From positions 2,170,001 to 2,234,000 of the forward strand of contig NZ_CP011853.1 in NCBI RefSeq assembly GCF_001305675.1: a stretch of 64,000 bases of DNA, written 5' to 3'. Positions 11,710 to 22,133 of the stretch are shown piece after piece (the first letter of the stretch is position 1; every line of letters begins with the position of its first letter). This DNA comes from Gordonia phthalatica. GTDB lineage: Bacteria; Actinomycetota; Actinomycetes; Mycobacteriales; Mycobacteriaceae. Below the pieces are notes generated by a model. That model was not told the DNA's origin. It saw nothing but the letters and a program-made list of their open reading frames with translations, and ran no database searches. The translations under genes were made by a program, and so were the position numbers.

Positions 11710-11726
11710 TGTTACTGAACTGTAAC
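11710..11726 (+). promoter_or_regulatory. TGTTAC-N5-TGTAAC repeat ahead of ripA
   Basis: Two direct hexamers TGTTAC and TGTAAC with 11-base periodicity lie in the 267-base gap before ripA. Tandem repeats at this spacing suit an OmpR-family regulator. MtrA is reported to control ripA in mycobacteria, so an MtrA site is plausible; I do not recall its exact consensus well enough to assert it. Confidence 0.4.
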
Positions 11727-11888
11727 GGGATTCTTAGGTTTCTCTTTCGCTGCAGATAGCGGCGTTTCCGCAGGTAATCACGTCTTTGTAATTCACGGTG
11801 CCGAGGTTTCACGCGCGACAGGTGTGACGTACGGTGCAGGAGACACTTATGGTGCCCGGGGGAAAATTGTTGTGAGGGAGTACGCGAG

Positions 11889-13367
11889 TTGAAGGCAGGA
11901 CAGAACGGCGCTCGTCGAGTCGCATGCGGAACCACCGTCGGTGCCGTGATGCTCGTCAGCGTCATCGGTGCCGGTCAGGCCCTTGCCGAACCGGCGAAGG
12001 CCAACCCGGTCGCCTCGCTGATCAATCAGATCGCCGATGTCGATCAGACCCTCAGCGACCTCGCCGACGCCGTCGCCGTCAAGCGCGAGACCGTGAACCG
12101 CACGATCGTCGACTTCCAGAACGCCGTCGCCGCCCAGCAGGTCGCGGCCGCCGCCAACCGCAGCGCGAAGACCTCGCTCACCAAGATCAGCTCCGAGGTC
12201 GCGGCCGCGCAGAAGGAGTTCGACGCCTTCGTTCGCACCGTCTACCGCGAGGGCAACAACCGCGGTGCGATGACGAAGTACGTCGCGTCCGACGACCCCG
12301 CCAAAGTCCTCGACCAGATGACCGCCGTCGACCGTGTGACCCGGCAGCAGCAGACCGTCATCCGCAAGCTCCAGGTGGCACGCAATCAGCAGGCCAACCG
12401 GGTCGCAGCCACCGAGGCGACGAAGAAGCAGACCGCCATGGCCGCGGACGAGGCCGCTGCGCGTCGGAACGACGCCGTGGAGGCCGTCCGCGTCGCGCAG
12501 TCCGCGATCCGCGACCAGCAGTCCAAGCGCGGCGACCTGATGAGCCGGCGGACCGCCCTGTCCGACAAGCTCGCGAAGCTGCGGAACACGGTGCCCAAGA
12601 AGCAGGTCGACGCGCCGAAGCCCGGCAGCCCGGTGGATCAGATCGACAAGGTCCTCAAGAACATCCCGTCGAAGCCGGTCGCCGGCGACGATGCGCTCGC
12701 CCAGGCGGCGGCCGCGGCGGCCAAGCTCGCCGCGGACACCGGCCAAGCCCTGCTCGCCAGCCTCATCGGGCAGCAGCAGGTCCCGCACTCCAAGCTGCTC
12801 GACGAGTTGGGCATCGGCGGATCCAGCCCTCTCGGCGAGGGACCCGACAGCACCACGCAGCGTCTGGGCAACGGCTCGCTCGGCAGCCTGTTCGGCGGCG
12901 GCGCGCCCGGCACCTTCGGCGGCGTCGTCCGGCCGGGCCTGCGCGGCCCCGAGGCCATCGAGACCGTCGTCAACCGCATGAAGTCGCAGCTCGGCGTCAC
13001 CTACGCGTGGGGCGGCGGAGACGCCAACGGTCCCACGCTCGGTATCCGCGACGGCGGCGTCGCCGACAGTTACGGCGACTACCAGAAGGTCGGCTTCGAC
13101 TGCTCGGGCCTGATGGTCTACGGCTTCGCCGGCGTCGGCATCGACCTGCCCAAGTATTCGGGCTACCAGTACGACGCGGGCCCGCACTTCCCGCTCGCCG
13201 AGATGAAGCGCGGCGACATGATCTTCTACGGCCCCAACGCCAGCCAGCACGTGGCGCTGATCCTCGGCGACGGCACCATGATCGAGGCGCCGCAATCCGG
13301 CGACGTGGTGAAGATCTCGCCGGTCCGAACCGCCGGAGCCATGCCGAACGTCGTGCGCCTCCTCTGA
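11889..13367 (+). CDS. ripA: Peptidoglycan endopeptidase RipA (NlpC/P60)
   Basis: Secreted D,L-endopeptidase that cuts peptidoglycan stem peptides during daughter-cell separation. The 492 aa comprise a signal peptide (to about 33, ALA), a long coiled coil (about 44-235), a Gly/Ser/Pro linker and an NlpC/P60 domain. The catalytic residues Cys405 (FDCSGL), His454 (QHVALI) and Glu466 have the same spacing as Cys383, His432 and Glu444 of M. tuberculosis RipA. It starts with TTG, with GGGAG eight bases before. No ripB copy follows, unlike in M. tuberculosis. The coiled coil may keep the enzyme inactive until septation, as proposed for RipA. Confidence 0.92.
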   Translation: MKAGQNGARRVACGTTVGAVMLVSVIGAGQALAEPAKANPVASLINQIADVDQTLSDLADAVAVKRETVNRTIVDFQNAVAAQQVAAAANRSAKTSLTKISSEVAAAQKEFDAFVRTVYREGNNRGAMTKYVASDDPAKVLDQMTAVDRVTRQQQTVIRKLQVARNQQANRVAATEATKKQTAMAADEAAARRNDAVEAVRVAQSAIRDQQSKRGDLMSRRTALSDKLAKLRNTVPKKQVDAPKPGSPVDQIDKVLKNIPSKPVAGDDALAQAAAAAAKLAADTGQALLASLIGQQQVPHSKLLDELGIGGSSPLGEGPDSTTQRLGNGSLGSLFGGGAPGTFGGVVRPGLRGPEAIETVVNRMKSQLGVTYAWGGGDANGPTLGIRDGGVADSYGDYQKVGFDCSGLMVYGFAGVGIDLPKYSGYQYDAGPHFPLAEMKRGDMIFYGPNASQHVALILGDGTMIEAPQSGDVVKISPVRTAGAMPNVVRLL

Positions 13368-13432
13368 GAGCCCGCGAGTCCCGCTACTGTGGGTGACGGA
13401 CAACGCACGCCTCGATCAGTAGGAGCACCGGC

Positions 13433-14624
<1,192 letters not shown>

Positions 14625-14638
<14 letters not shown>

Positions 14639-15563
14639 CCGCCTCCCGTCGTTTCACGACGGTCAGCTGAACGATCCCGAACTCACCGCGGCCCTCAAGT
14701 CGCTGGAGTTGACGGTCCGGAGGAAGCTCGACGGCGTGCTCCAGGGCGAGCACCTCGGGCTGATCCCGGGGCCCGGATCCGAGCCGGGGGAGGCGCGCGA
14801 GTACCAGCCCGGTGACGACATCCGTCGCATGGAATGGTCCGTCACGGCCCGCACCGGAACCCCGCACGTGCGGCAGATGATCGCCGACCGCGAGTTGGAG
14901 ACCTGGTTCGTCGTGGACGCCTCCGCCAGCCTGGACTTCGGGACGGTGGGCAGGACCAAGCGTGACCTCGCGGTGGCCGCGGCCTCGGCGATCGTGCACC
15001 TGACGTCCGGCGGCGGCAATCGACACGGTGCGATCATCGTCACCGGCGACGACATCGTCCGCATCCCGGCACTGTCGGGTCGCGCGCACGACCGCGCGCT
15101 GCTGAAAGCGATCGCCACCACCAAGCGCTCGGCTCCCGGTGTCCGCGGCGACCTGGACGCCGGCCTCGAAGCGCTGCGTCGCCCGATGCGGCGGCGCGGC
15201 CTGGCCGTCGTGATCAGCGACTTCCTCGGTGAGATCGACTGGGCGCGTTCGCTGCGTGCGATCGGTGCCCACCACGAGTTGCTCGGCGTCGAGGTCCTGG
15301 ACCCGCGCGATGTGGAACTGCCCGCCGTCGGCCCGGTGACCCTGCGCGACGCCGAGTCCGGCGAGATCGTCGACCTGGACGTGACCCCTCAGGTCCGCGT
15401 CGACTACGCCAGGGCCTCGGCCGCCCACCGCGACGACGTCCATCGGTCCTTTCGCAGTGCGGGTGGGCCCGTGCTGTCGTTGCGGGGCGACCGTGACTGG
15501 ATCGCCGACACGGTTCGGTTCGTGGCGACCCGTCGTCGCACGATGGGCGCGGGGGCACGCTGA
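14625..15563 (+). CDS. DUF58 domain protein
   Basis: Protein of 312 aa, equivalent to Rv1480. The DUF58 signature region YQPGDDIRRMEWSVTARTG is present around residues 60-80, followed by a VWA-like alpha/beta region starting WFVVDASASLDFG. No membrane segment is seen. DUF58 proteins are nearly always encoded with MoxR and VWA partners and are presumed to form one complex; the function is unknown. It overlaps moxR by 14 bases and the next gene by one base (TGATG), so tight translational coupling is likely. Confidence 0.85.
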
Positions 15564-16555
15564 TGAGCGACTTCCTCGCCCACCCGTGGTGGCTCCTGGC
15601 CACGTTGCTCGTCCTGGCGCTCGCGGCCGCCTATGTCTACGTGATGCGGCGGCGCAAGGCACGCACCCTCGCGTTCGCGAACCTCGACATGCTGCGATCG
15701 GTGACGCCCCGGAACCAGGACCGCTTCAAGCACGTCCCCGTCGCGATCCTGCTGGTGGGACTGCTGCTGCTGACCTTCGCGATGTCCGGGCCGATGGCCG
15801 AACGCGACGTTCCCCGCAACCGCGCGACGGTGATGCTGGTGGTGGACGTCTCCAACTCGATGAACGCCACCGACGTGGCGCCCTCGCGTCTCAAGGCCGC
15901 GCAGGCCGCGGGTCAGCGGTTCGCCGACGACCTCACCGACGGCATCAACCTCGGATTGATCTCGTTCGCCGGGACGGCGTCGACTCTCGTCTCGCCGACT
16001 CCCGACCACGACGCCACCAAGCGCGCGCTGGAGAAGTTGAAGCTGGCCGACAAGACCGCGACCGGTGAGGGCATCTTCGCCGCACTGACGCAGATCCAGA
16101 CGCTCAACGCCGTTCTGGGCGGACCGGACGGCGCTCCGCCCGCCCGCGTCGTGCTCCTCTCGGACGGCACCCAGACCGTTCCGGAGAGCCCCGACGATCC
16201 GCGCGGCGGCTTCACCGCGGCCCGCAAGGCGAAGGAGATGGGCGTCCCCGTCTCCACCATCTCGTTCGGCACCCTCACCGGCACGGTCGAGATCGAGAGC
16301 CCCAGCGGCGGCACCCAGCGCGTGAACGTGCCCGTCGACGACGAATCGCTCCGGAAGATCGCGAACCTCTCGGGCGGCGACTTCTACACCGCGTCGAGCC
16401 TCGACGAACTGAAAGACGTGTACTCGACCCTGCAGAAGCAGATCGGATATGAACGACAGCGGGGCGACAACTCGCGTCCGTGGATGATCGCGGGCACCCT
16501 GCTCGCCATCCTCGGCGCGTTCGCCGCCCTCTTCCTGAACCGCCGCCTTCCCTGA
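15563..16555 (+). CDS. BatA-like VWA membrane protein (Rv1481-like)
   Basis: 330 aa with membrane segments at about 8-27, 57-74 and near the C-terminus (about 304-323), and a VWA domain between the last two. The metal-ion-dependent adhesion site is complete at its first motif, DVSNSM (Asp95-Ser99), with a later SDGTQT. Topology and neighbours match the aerotolerance-type BatA proteins served by MoxR. It ends just before the fabG1 promoter. Confidence 0.85.
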   Translation: MSDFLAHPWWLLATLLVLALAAAYVYVMRRRKARTLAFANLDMLRSVTPRNQDRFKHVPVAILLVGLLLLTFAMSGPMAERDVPRNRATVMLVVDVSNSMNATDVAPSRLKAAQAAGQRFADDLTDGINLGLISFAGTASTLVSPTPDHDATKRALEKLKLADKTATGEGIFAALTQIQTLNAVLGGPDGAPPARVVLLSDGTQTVPESPDDPRGGFTAARKAKEMGVPVSTISFGTLTGTVEIESPSGGTQRVNVPVDDESLRKIANLSGGDFYTASSLDELKDVYSTLQKQIGYERQRGDNSRPWMIAGTLLAILGAFAALFLNRRLP

Positions 16556-16557
16556 GA

Positions 16558-16563
16558 TAGGTT
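16558..16563 (+). promoter_or_regulatory. -10 box of fabG1 (TAGGTT)
   Basis: TAGGTT overlaps the end of the upstream VWA gene region and lies eight bases before the ATG at 16572. It would drive fabG1-inhA-hemH as a leaderless transcript. Confidence 0.45.
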
Positions 16564-16571
16564 GAATGACC

Positions 16572-17306
16572 ATGGCAGACACTTCATCGCTTCCCGCCCA
16601 GACGCCTCGTTCGGTGCTCGTCACCGGAGGCAACCGCGGCATCGGCCTCGCCGTCGCGCAGCGCCTCGCCGCCGACGGCCACAAGGTCGCCGTCACCCAC
16701 CGTGGTTCGGGCGCCCCCGAGGGCCTGTTCGGCGTCCAGTGCGACGTGACCGACAACGAGTCGGTGGAGCGCGCCTTCGCCGAGGTCGCCGAACACCAGG
16801 GCCCCGTCGAGGTGCTGGTCGCGAACGCCGGGATCACCGACAACATGCTGCTGATGCGCCTCTCCGAGGACAGCTTCGAGAAGGTCGTCGACGCGAACCT
16901 CACCGGTGCCTTCCGCTGTGCGAAGGCCGCCACCAAGGGCATGCAGCGCGGCCGCTTCGGACGCATGATCTTCCTCGGCTCGGTCGTCGCCACGTCGGGC
17001 GTCCCGGGACAGGCCAACTACGCGGCGTCGAAGGCCGGGCTCATCGGCCTGGCCCGGTCGATCGCCCGTGAGCTCGGTTCGCGCAACATCACCGCGAACG
17101 TCGTCGCCCCCGGGTTCATCGACACCGACATGACCGCCGACATGGAGGACAAGTACATCGAGATGGCCAAGCAGGCCATCCCGCTCGGTCGTACCGGCAA
17201 GCCGGAGGACGTCGCCGCGGCGATCAGCTTCCTGGCCTCCGACCAAGGCGGCTACATCACCGGCGCGGTGCTGCCCGTCGACGGCGGCATGGGCATGGGC
17301 CACTGA
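16572..17306 (+). CDS. fabG1: 3-oxoacyl-ACP reductase MabA (FAS-II)
   Basis: NADPH-dependent short-chain reductase of the FAS-II cycle that elongates mycolic-acid precursors. The 244 aa show the Rossmann motif TGGNRGIG, the NAG motif ANAGI and the catalytic set Ser137 (LGSVV), Tyr150 and Lys154 (NYAASK). An in-frame ATG two codons earlier (16566) is possible, but the -10 box position fits only the ATG at 16572 as a leaderless start. It is followed by inhA and hemH, as in mycobacteria (Rv1483-Rv1485). Confidence 0.95.
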   Translation: MADTSSLPAQTPRSVLVTGGNRGIGLAVAQRLAADGHKVAVTHRGSGAPEGLFGVQCDVTDNESVERAFAEVAEHQGPVEVLVANAGITDNMLLMRLSEDSFEKVVDANLTGAFRCAKAATKGMQRGRFGRMIFLGSVVATSGVPGQANYAASKAGLIGLARSIARELGSRNITANVVAPGFIDTDMTADMEDKYIEMAKQAIPLGRTGKPEDVAAAISFLASDQGGYITGAVLPVDGGMGMGH

Positions 17307-17373
17307 GTCGGACGCCCGGCCCCACCTCGACCAGTACTTCATCGACTCTCCCTAACCGGACAGGAGCTTTTAC

Positions 17374-18207
17374 GTGAGCGGAATCCTCGCAGGCAAGACC
17401 ATTCTGGTGACCGGCATCATCACCGATGCCTCCATCGCCTTCCACACCGCCAAGGTGGCCCAGGAACAGGGCGCCACGGTGATCATCACCGGCATCCCCG
17501 AGCGCCTGCGTCTCATCGACCGCATCGCCAAGCGACTGCCGCAGGAGGTGCCGCCGGCCATCCCGCTCGACGTCACCGATGAGGAGAGCCTCGGCGCGCT
17601 CGCCGACAAGGTGCGCGAGCTGGCACCGCAGGGCATCGACGGCCTGGTCCACTCCATCGCCTTCGCCCCCAAGACCCTCATGGGTCCGGACGCACTGCCC
17701 TTCCTGGAGGGACCCGGCCCGGACGTCGCGAAGTCGTTCGAGATCTCGGCGTGGAGTTACGCCTCGCTCGCGCGCGCCGCGCTGCCCGTCATGAATGAGG
17801 GCGGCTCCATCGTCGGCATGGACTTCGATCCGCGCACCGCGCTGCCCGACTACAACTGGATGGGCGTCTCGAAGGCGGCCCTCGAGTCGGTCAACCGTTA
17901 CGTGGCCCGCGAGGTCGGCGAGGCCAAGCGCATCCGCTCCAACCTCGTCGCCGCCGGTCCGATCAAGACCCTGGCCGCCAAGGCCATCTCGGGCACCGCG
18001 ACCGACGACGCCAAGAAGCTGAACATGCTCAACGAGTACTGGGACGGCGCATCGCCCATCGGTTGGAACGTGGACGACCCGGGCGTCGTCGGGACCAGCG
18101 TCTGCACCGTGCTGTCGGACTTCCTGCCGGGCACCACCGGGTCGATCATCTACGTCGACGGCGGCGCGAGCCACAACACCTGGTTCCCCGAGAACTTCCT
18201 GGCCTGA
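17374..18207 (+). CDS. inhA: Enoyl-ACP reductase InhA
   Basis: NADH-dependent reductase completing each FAS-II elongation round; the target of activated isoniazid in M. tuberculosis. 277 aa. The glycine-rich start TGIITDASIAF binds NADH, and catalytic Tyr160 and Lys167 lie in YNWMGVSKAAL. Ser94 and Ile21, sites of known resistance changes in M. tuberculosis, are the sensitive-type residues. GTG start with AGGAG seven bases upstream. The hemH gene begins one base after its stop. Confidence 0.96.
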   Translation: MSGILAGKTILVTGIITDASIAFHTAKVAQEQGATVIITGIPERLRLIDRIAKRLPQEVPPAIPLDVTDEESLGALADKVRELAPQGIDGLVHSIAFAPKTLMGPDALPFLEGPGPDVAKSFEISAWSYASLARAALPVMNEGGSIVGMDFDPRTALPDYNWMGVSKAALESVNRYVAREVGEAKRIRSNLVAAGPIKTLAAKAISGTATDDAKKLNMLNEYWDGASPIGWNVDDPGVVGTSVCTVLSDFLPGTTGSIIYVDGGASHNTWFPENFLA

Positions 18208-18208
18208 C

Positions 18209-19270
18209 GTGAGCGACGATCTTCGGAACAGTAGCGCGTTCGACGCGCTGCTGTTCCTCTCTTTCGGCGGTCCGGAGAAGGTCGAGGACGTCCGTCCCTT
18301 CCTCGAGAACGTGACGCGCGGTCGGGGAGTGCCGCCCGAACGTTTCGAGGACGTGGTGCAGCACTACCTGCACTTCGGCGGCGTCTCGCCGATCAACCGC
18401 TTGAACCTGGCGATGATCGACGCCGTGCGCGCCGAACTCGCCGGTCGCGGACGCGATCTGCCGATCTACTTCGGCAACCGCAACTGGCATCCGATGGCCG
18501 CCGACACCACTCGTCGGATCTACGACGACGGCCATCGCCGCGTCCTGGTCTTCCCGACGTCCGCGTGGGGCGGCTACTCGGGCTGTCGGCAGTACCACGA
18601 GGACATCACCGGTGCGCTCGGTGCGGCGATTCCGGGAGACGACCCGACGTTCCTGATGCGCAAGCTCCCGCAGTTCTGCCGTGAACCCAAGTTCATCGAG
18701 GCGTCGGTCAACGCGCTGCGGTCCGCCCTCGCCGAGTTCGACGAGCAGCCGCGCGTCGTCTTCACCGCGCACTCGATCCCGGAGTCCGCCGACCGCAATG
18801 CCGGACCCGCCGCCGACGGCGGGCACCTGTACTCGCTGCAGGTGAAGGCGGCGTCCGCCGCCGTCGCACAGCAGCTCGGCATCGATGAGTTCGACGTCGT
18901 CTGGCAGTCGCGCTCGGGGCCGCCGCAGGTCCCGTGGCTGGAGCCGGACATCTGCGATCACCTTCGCGACCTGCACGACAGGGGATTCACGAACGTCGCG
19001 GTGATGCCGATCGGCTTCATCTCCGACCACCTCGAGGTGATCTGGGACCTGGACTCCGAGGCCCGCGACGTGGCCGCGGAACTCGGCATGACCTATGTCC
19101 GCGTCCCGACGATCGGCACCGACCCGGTCTTCATCTCGCTCATCGCGGATCTGGTGGAGCGGTACGTCGACGGCGACGGCGACGTGACCGCGCTGGGCTG
19201 CGGCGACAACGGCGGGATCTGCCGCCCCGACTGCTGCGTCCCGGTGCGCCGCCCGGCACGCACGCAGTAA
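18209..19270 (+). CDS. hemH: Ferrochelatase, coproporphyrin III type
   Basis: Inserts ferrous iron into a porphyrin in haem synthesis; actinobacterial members use coproporphyrin III (also named CpfC). 353 aa. The start LLFLSFGGPEKVEDVRPFL, the conserved FTAHSIP with the active-site His, and YSGCRQY are visible. The C-terminal CGDNGGICRPDCC matches the [2Fe-2S]-type cysteine tail of actinobacterial ferrochelatases. GTG start one base after inhA, so it is part of the fabG1-inhA operon. It is convergent with the next gene, 11 bases away. Confidence 0.94.
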   Translation: MSDDLRNSSAFDALLFLSFGGPEKVEDVRPFLENVTRGRGVPPERFEDVVQHYLHFGGVSPINRLNLAMIDAVRAELAGRGRDLPIYFGNRNWHPMAADTTRRIYDDGHRRVLVFPTSAWGGYSGCRQYHEDITGALGAAIPGDDPTFLMRKLPQFCREPKFIEASVNALRSALAEFDEQPRVVFTAHSIPESADRNAGPAADGGHLYSLQVKAASAAVAQQLGIDEFDVVWQSRSGPPQVPWLEPDICDHLRDLHDRGFTNVAVMPIGFISDHLEVIWDLDSEARDVAAELGMTYVRVPTIGTDPVFISLIADLVERYVDGDGDVTALGCGDNGGICRPDCCVPVRRPARTQ

Positions 19271-19281
19271 GACCGGGCTCG

Positions 19282-20106
19282 CTACTCCGCACCCACCGTC
19301 ACGAAGTCGATCAGCTCCTCGACGCTGCGGAGCAGCGGGACCTCGAGGTCGCGGAAGCTCGACACACCGGCCAGCACACGGCGCCAGCCGTCCTGCGGAG
19401 TGCCCCAGCCGAGCTCGTTGCAGATCCCGGTCTTCCAGTCGATGCCCATCGGGATCTTCGGCCAGGCCTCGATGCCGACCGACGACGGCTTCACGGCCTC
19501 CCACACGTCGATGTAGGGATGGCCGCACACGAGGACGTTCGGGCCGACGTCGGCCGTCAGCTTGGCCTCCTTGGTGCCGGCGACGAGATGGTCGACGAGG
19601 ACACCGACCTTGCGGTGCGGAGCGGGCTCGAACTCGGCGAGCATCTCGTCGAGGTTGTCGAGGCCGTTCATCGCGACCACCACCACGCCCTCGCCGCGGA
19701 GGTCGTCGCCCCAGACACGTTCGAGGAGGGTGGCGTCGTGCACGCCCTCCACGAAGATGCGGCTGGCGCGAGCGGTGCGGGCGCGCTGCTTCGGCGCGAC
19801 ACGCGACCCCGAGGCGGTGTGCGTCGGCTGGACGGGCCCGCGACCCCGCGGTCGGACCAGGGTGACCGGCTTCCCGTCGATCAGGAAGGCCGCGGGATAC
19901 ATGTGGAACACGCGGGTCCGACCGTGCCGGTCCTCGAGGCGCACCATGTCGCCCGCGTAGCTCTTCTCCATGCCGACGACGGCACCGCAGAACCCGGTGC
20001 CTGCATCTTCGACCACGAGGTCGCGTTCGGCGGCAACCTCGGGTGCCTTGGGCTTGGTCTTGCGCGGGGAGGACAGCACGTCGCGGCCGTAACGATCATC
20101 GAACAC
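19282..20106 (-). CDS. DUF3097 family protein
   Basis: 274 aa protein matching Rv1486c by position and by the family start FDDRYGRDVL. It has no signal peptide or membrane segment. Conserved-looking blocks include IFVEGVHDATLLERVWGDDLR, VVVVAMNGLDNLDEML and LVCGHPYIDVWEAV; the EG and D-x-D-like pattern recalls Toprim-type metal folds, but this is only an impression. The GTG at 20106 is chosen because a TAGGCT box sits eight bases upstream; a TTG three codons earlier is the alternative. Function unknown. Confidence 0.8.
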   Translation of the reverse strand: MFDDRYGRDVLSSPRKTKPKAPEVAAERDLVVEDAGTGFCGAVVGMEKSYAGDMVRLEDRHGRTRVFHMYPAAFLIDGKPVTLVRPRGRGPVQPTHTASGSRVAPKQRARTARASRIFVEGVHDATLLERVWGDDLRGEGVVVVAMNGLDNLDEMLAEFEPAPHRKVGVLVDHLVAGTKEAKLTADVGPNVLVCGHPYIDVWEAVKPSSVGIEAWPKIPMGIDWKTGICNELGWGTPQDGWRRVLAGVSSFRDLEVPLLRSVEELIDFVTVGAE

Positions 20107-20114
20107 GGTACTCA

Positions 20115-20163
20115 AGCCTAGGGGAGTCGAGCACCTCCGAGCGTGCGACGCACCGGGTAGCCT
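20115..20163. promoter_or_regulatory. Face-to-face leaderless promoters
   Basis: The minus strand has TAGGCT at 20115-20120 (eight bases before GTG 20106). The plus strand has TAGCCT at 20158-20163 (nine bases before ATG 20173). Only 66 bases separate the two start codons, so the -35 regions must overlap or nearly so. Confidence 0.45.
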
Positions 20164-20172
20164 GTCTTCTCG

Positions 20173-20955
20173 ATGACCACCTCTCCGACAGCCCTGCTCC
20201 ACGCGTGGCCCGCGAGCGCCCTCGCCGCGTGGGCGGCCGCGCGCGACGCCGGTCGTTGCGCCGCGGACGACGTGCTGGCGACGCTTCACCACTACGCGCA
20301 GGTGCATGAACTCGATCCGGGCGGCGGCATCCTCGAACTCCTCGCGACGGTGTCCGGTCCGGCGCACCTGTGCGTGCGGATGCCCGCACCGGGAGACGCT
20401 CAGGGCCTCCCGCCGGGTCGACCGACGGATGCGGCGATGACGACCCGTGAGCTGCTCCTCGTCGACGACCGGGAACCGGGCGCCTCCGGTCCCACCCGAC
20501 CGCTGGCACTGATTCCGATCGGGACCGCCGAGCGGTGTCGGTGGCAGTCGATGCGGTACGACGCGGAGATCGCCGTCGACCGGCTGGTCGCGGACGACTC
20601 GCTGGGCGAACTCGAATACGAGCTCAAGGAAGCGACGGGAACCGCGGCGACACTGATCGCCGGGCTCAGCGGTGCCCGACGTCGGGCGCCTGCCGACCTG
20701 CGGGACGCCCTCGCCGCGCGGGTGGCCGCTGCCCAGATCGATCTGCCCCCGCACGACCTCCCGCGGGTCGACCGCGTGCTGGCGAGCACGGCGCAGATCG
20801 ACGGCATCCTGTCCCTGGTGGGGAGTGGCGCACTCGGCGACTCCGGCTCCCAGCTGAACGCCGCGGATGATCAGTTCCGTCGGCTGTCGTCACTGACGCG
20901 CCGGGCGCGCAGTGCCGCGGTGAACGCGGTGATCGCCGAATTCCGTTACCGCTGA
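20173..20955 (+). CDS. Conserved-looking protein of unknown function
   Basis: 260 aa, no signal peptide or membrane segment, rich in Ala and Arg. I recognise no domain. The N-terminal third is helical (LLHAWPASALAAWAAARDAGR), the middle is beta-rich (ELLLVDDREP, RPLALIPIG), and the C-terminal half is again helical with regular heptad-like Leu and Ala. It is divergent from DUF3097 with closely set promoters, so the two may be co-controlled. The ATG at 20173 has no ribosome site. Confidence 0.7.
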   Translation: MTTSPTALLHAWPASALAAWAAARDAGRCAADDVLATLHHYAQVHELDPGGGILELLATVSGPAHLCVRMPAPGDAQGLPPGRPTDAAMTTRELLLVDDREPGASGPTRPLALIPIGTAERCRWQSMRYDAEIAVDRLVADDSLGELEYELKEATGTAATLIAGLSGARRRAPADLRDALAARVAAAQIDLPPHDLPRVDRVLASTAQIDGILSLVGSGALGDSGSQLNAADDQFRRLSSLTRRARSAAVNAVIAEFRYR

Positions 20956-20969
20956 AGCAGCGTCACGAC

Positions 20970-21524
20970 TCAAACGGCGGCGAGCCAGCCGATCCCGGCG
21001 AAGGCCGCCGCCCACATCACCGAGGCGAAGGTGCCGAGGATGAACTGCTCGCTCGCCCGCGGTGCGCGCAGTTCGGAGAATCTGGCCAGGCTCTTCACCG
21101 CGAGGATCACGCCGACGCCCGCGGGCCAGGCCAGGAGCAGGGACGCGGCCACCGCAGTGCGTTCCAGAAAGCCGATCACCCGGCCGCCGCGCAGCGGGGC
21201 ATCGGGCTCGTCGTCGTGGTTGTCGGCGCGAGTGGGGATGCCGCCGGCGGCCAGGACCACGCGGACGGCGGCGGATCCGGTGACGGCGGCGGCCAGCACC
21301 GCGACGACCTGGGTGGCGATGACGATCGCACGCCCGGACGGTTCCAGTGCCGCCGCCATGATCGCGCCGATCACGAGGAGGACGACGCAGACGAATGTGA
21401 CGATCGCGTCGACCGCAAGGACGTCCCGGTCGGGCCGAGCCGGGTCGTCGACCAGGCGGCGACGGAGGGCGAATCCAGCGACAGAGGTGCCGATCGCGAG
21501 GGAGAACAGAATCGGTATCAGCAT
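20970..21524 (-). CDS. Small membrane protein next to SatD-like regulator
   Basis: 184 aa with about five hydrophobic segments (start, about 37-62, 65-92, 125-147 and the C-terminus), so an integral membrane protein. Its ATG follows the stop of the satD-like gene directly (TGAATG), meaning translation of both is probably coupled. No family recognised. The paired order suggests that the cytoplasmic SatD-like protein controls or senses something connected with this protein. Confidence 0.75.
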   Translation of the reverse strand: MLIPILFSLAIGTSVAGFALRRRLVDDPARPDRDVLAVDAIVTFVCVVLLVIGAIMAAALEPSGRAIVIATQVVAVLAAAVTGSAAVRVVLAAGGIPTRADNHDDEPDAPLRGGRVIGFLERTAVAASLLLAWPAGVGVILAVKSLARFSELRAPRASEQFILGTFASVMWAAAFAGIGWLAAV

Positions 21525-22109
21525 TCAGTCATTCCGATCGGAGTCGTCGAGCAGTTCGGCGAAGAGCAGGCGAGTGGGCGGCTCGATGTCCCATCGGGCG
21601 TGCCGCAGGCGCAGGGACATGGCCTGGGGGGAGATCCCGAGTCGCTCGGCGGCCTCGGCCTGCGTACCGCCGTCGGCGATCAGAGCGACTGCTTCGCGAC
21701 CGGCGTCGGATCGGTCCGCGAGCACGTCCACCAGTAGCCGCCCGGCAGTCTGTGCGTGCACGCAACGATCGGATTCGCCGGCGACACTGAGGTGCCAGCG
21801 ATTCCTCTTCGCGTCTTCGACGGCGCTTCGCGCGAAGACGAACGCCGGTCCCGCGCCCGCCCTCGTCTCCGCGGGGAGCGGAGTGTCGACCGGTCCGATG
21901 CCGATGCCGATGCTCCAGTCACCGGAGGCCGCGAGTTCGGCTGCGACGGCGGCGAGTTCGCGGGGGTCGTCGAAGACCGCTTGGACCTCGTCACCGGCGG
22001 TACGCTCGAACGGCCTCACCATCCCGGGCGGACGTGGCCGGTCGAGGATCTCCGGCACTTTGTCAGTACCGCGGCGACTACCGCGTTGATCGACGGTCAC
22101 GACGAACAT
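21525..22109 (-). CDS. SatD-like regulatory protein
   Basis: 194 aa. The N-terminal two thirds resemble the SatD family: RTAGDEVQAVFDDP, then GIGIGPVDTPLP and GPAFVFARSAVEDAK. The C-terminal part contains a helix-turn-helix, GTQAEAAERLGISPQAMSLRL, so it probably binds DNA. Start ATG with GGAGGAGG six bases upstream, one of the strongest ribosome sites in the window. Two tandem palindromes lie 25-73 bases upstream and are good candidates for its own binding sites. Ligand unknown. Confidence 0.72.
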   Translation of the reverse strand: MFVVTVDQRGSRRGTDKVPEILDRPRPPGMVRPFERTAGDEVQAVFDDPRELAAVAAELAASGDWSIGIGIGPVDTPLPAETRAGAGPAFVFARSAVEDAKRNRWHLSVAGESDRCVHAQTAGRLLVDVLADRSDAGREAVALIADGGTQAEAAERLGISPQAMSLRLRHARWDIEPPTRLLFAELLDDSDRND

Positions 22110-22133
22110 GGCCAGCCTCCTCCGACTCGTAAA

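Noticed and set aside
11760..11888. Possible c-di-AMP (ydaO) riboswitch before ripA
   Set aside because: Such riboswitches precede some actinobacterial wall-hydrolase genes, but I could not find the conserved core elements here. A covariance-model search would decide.
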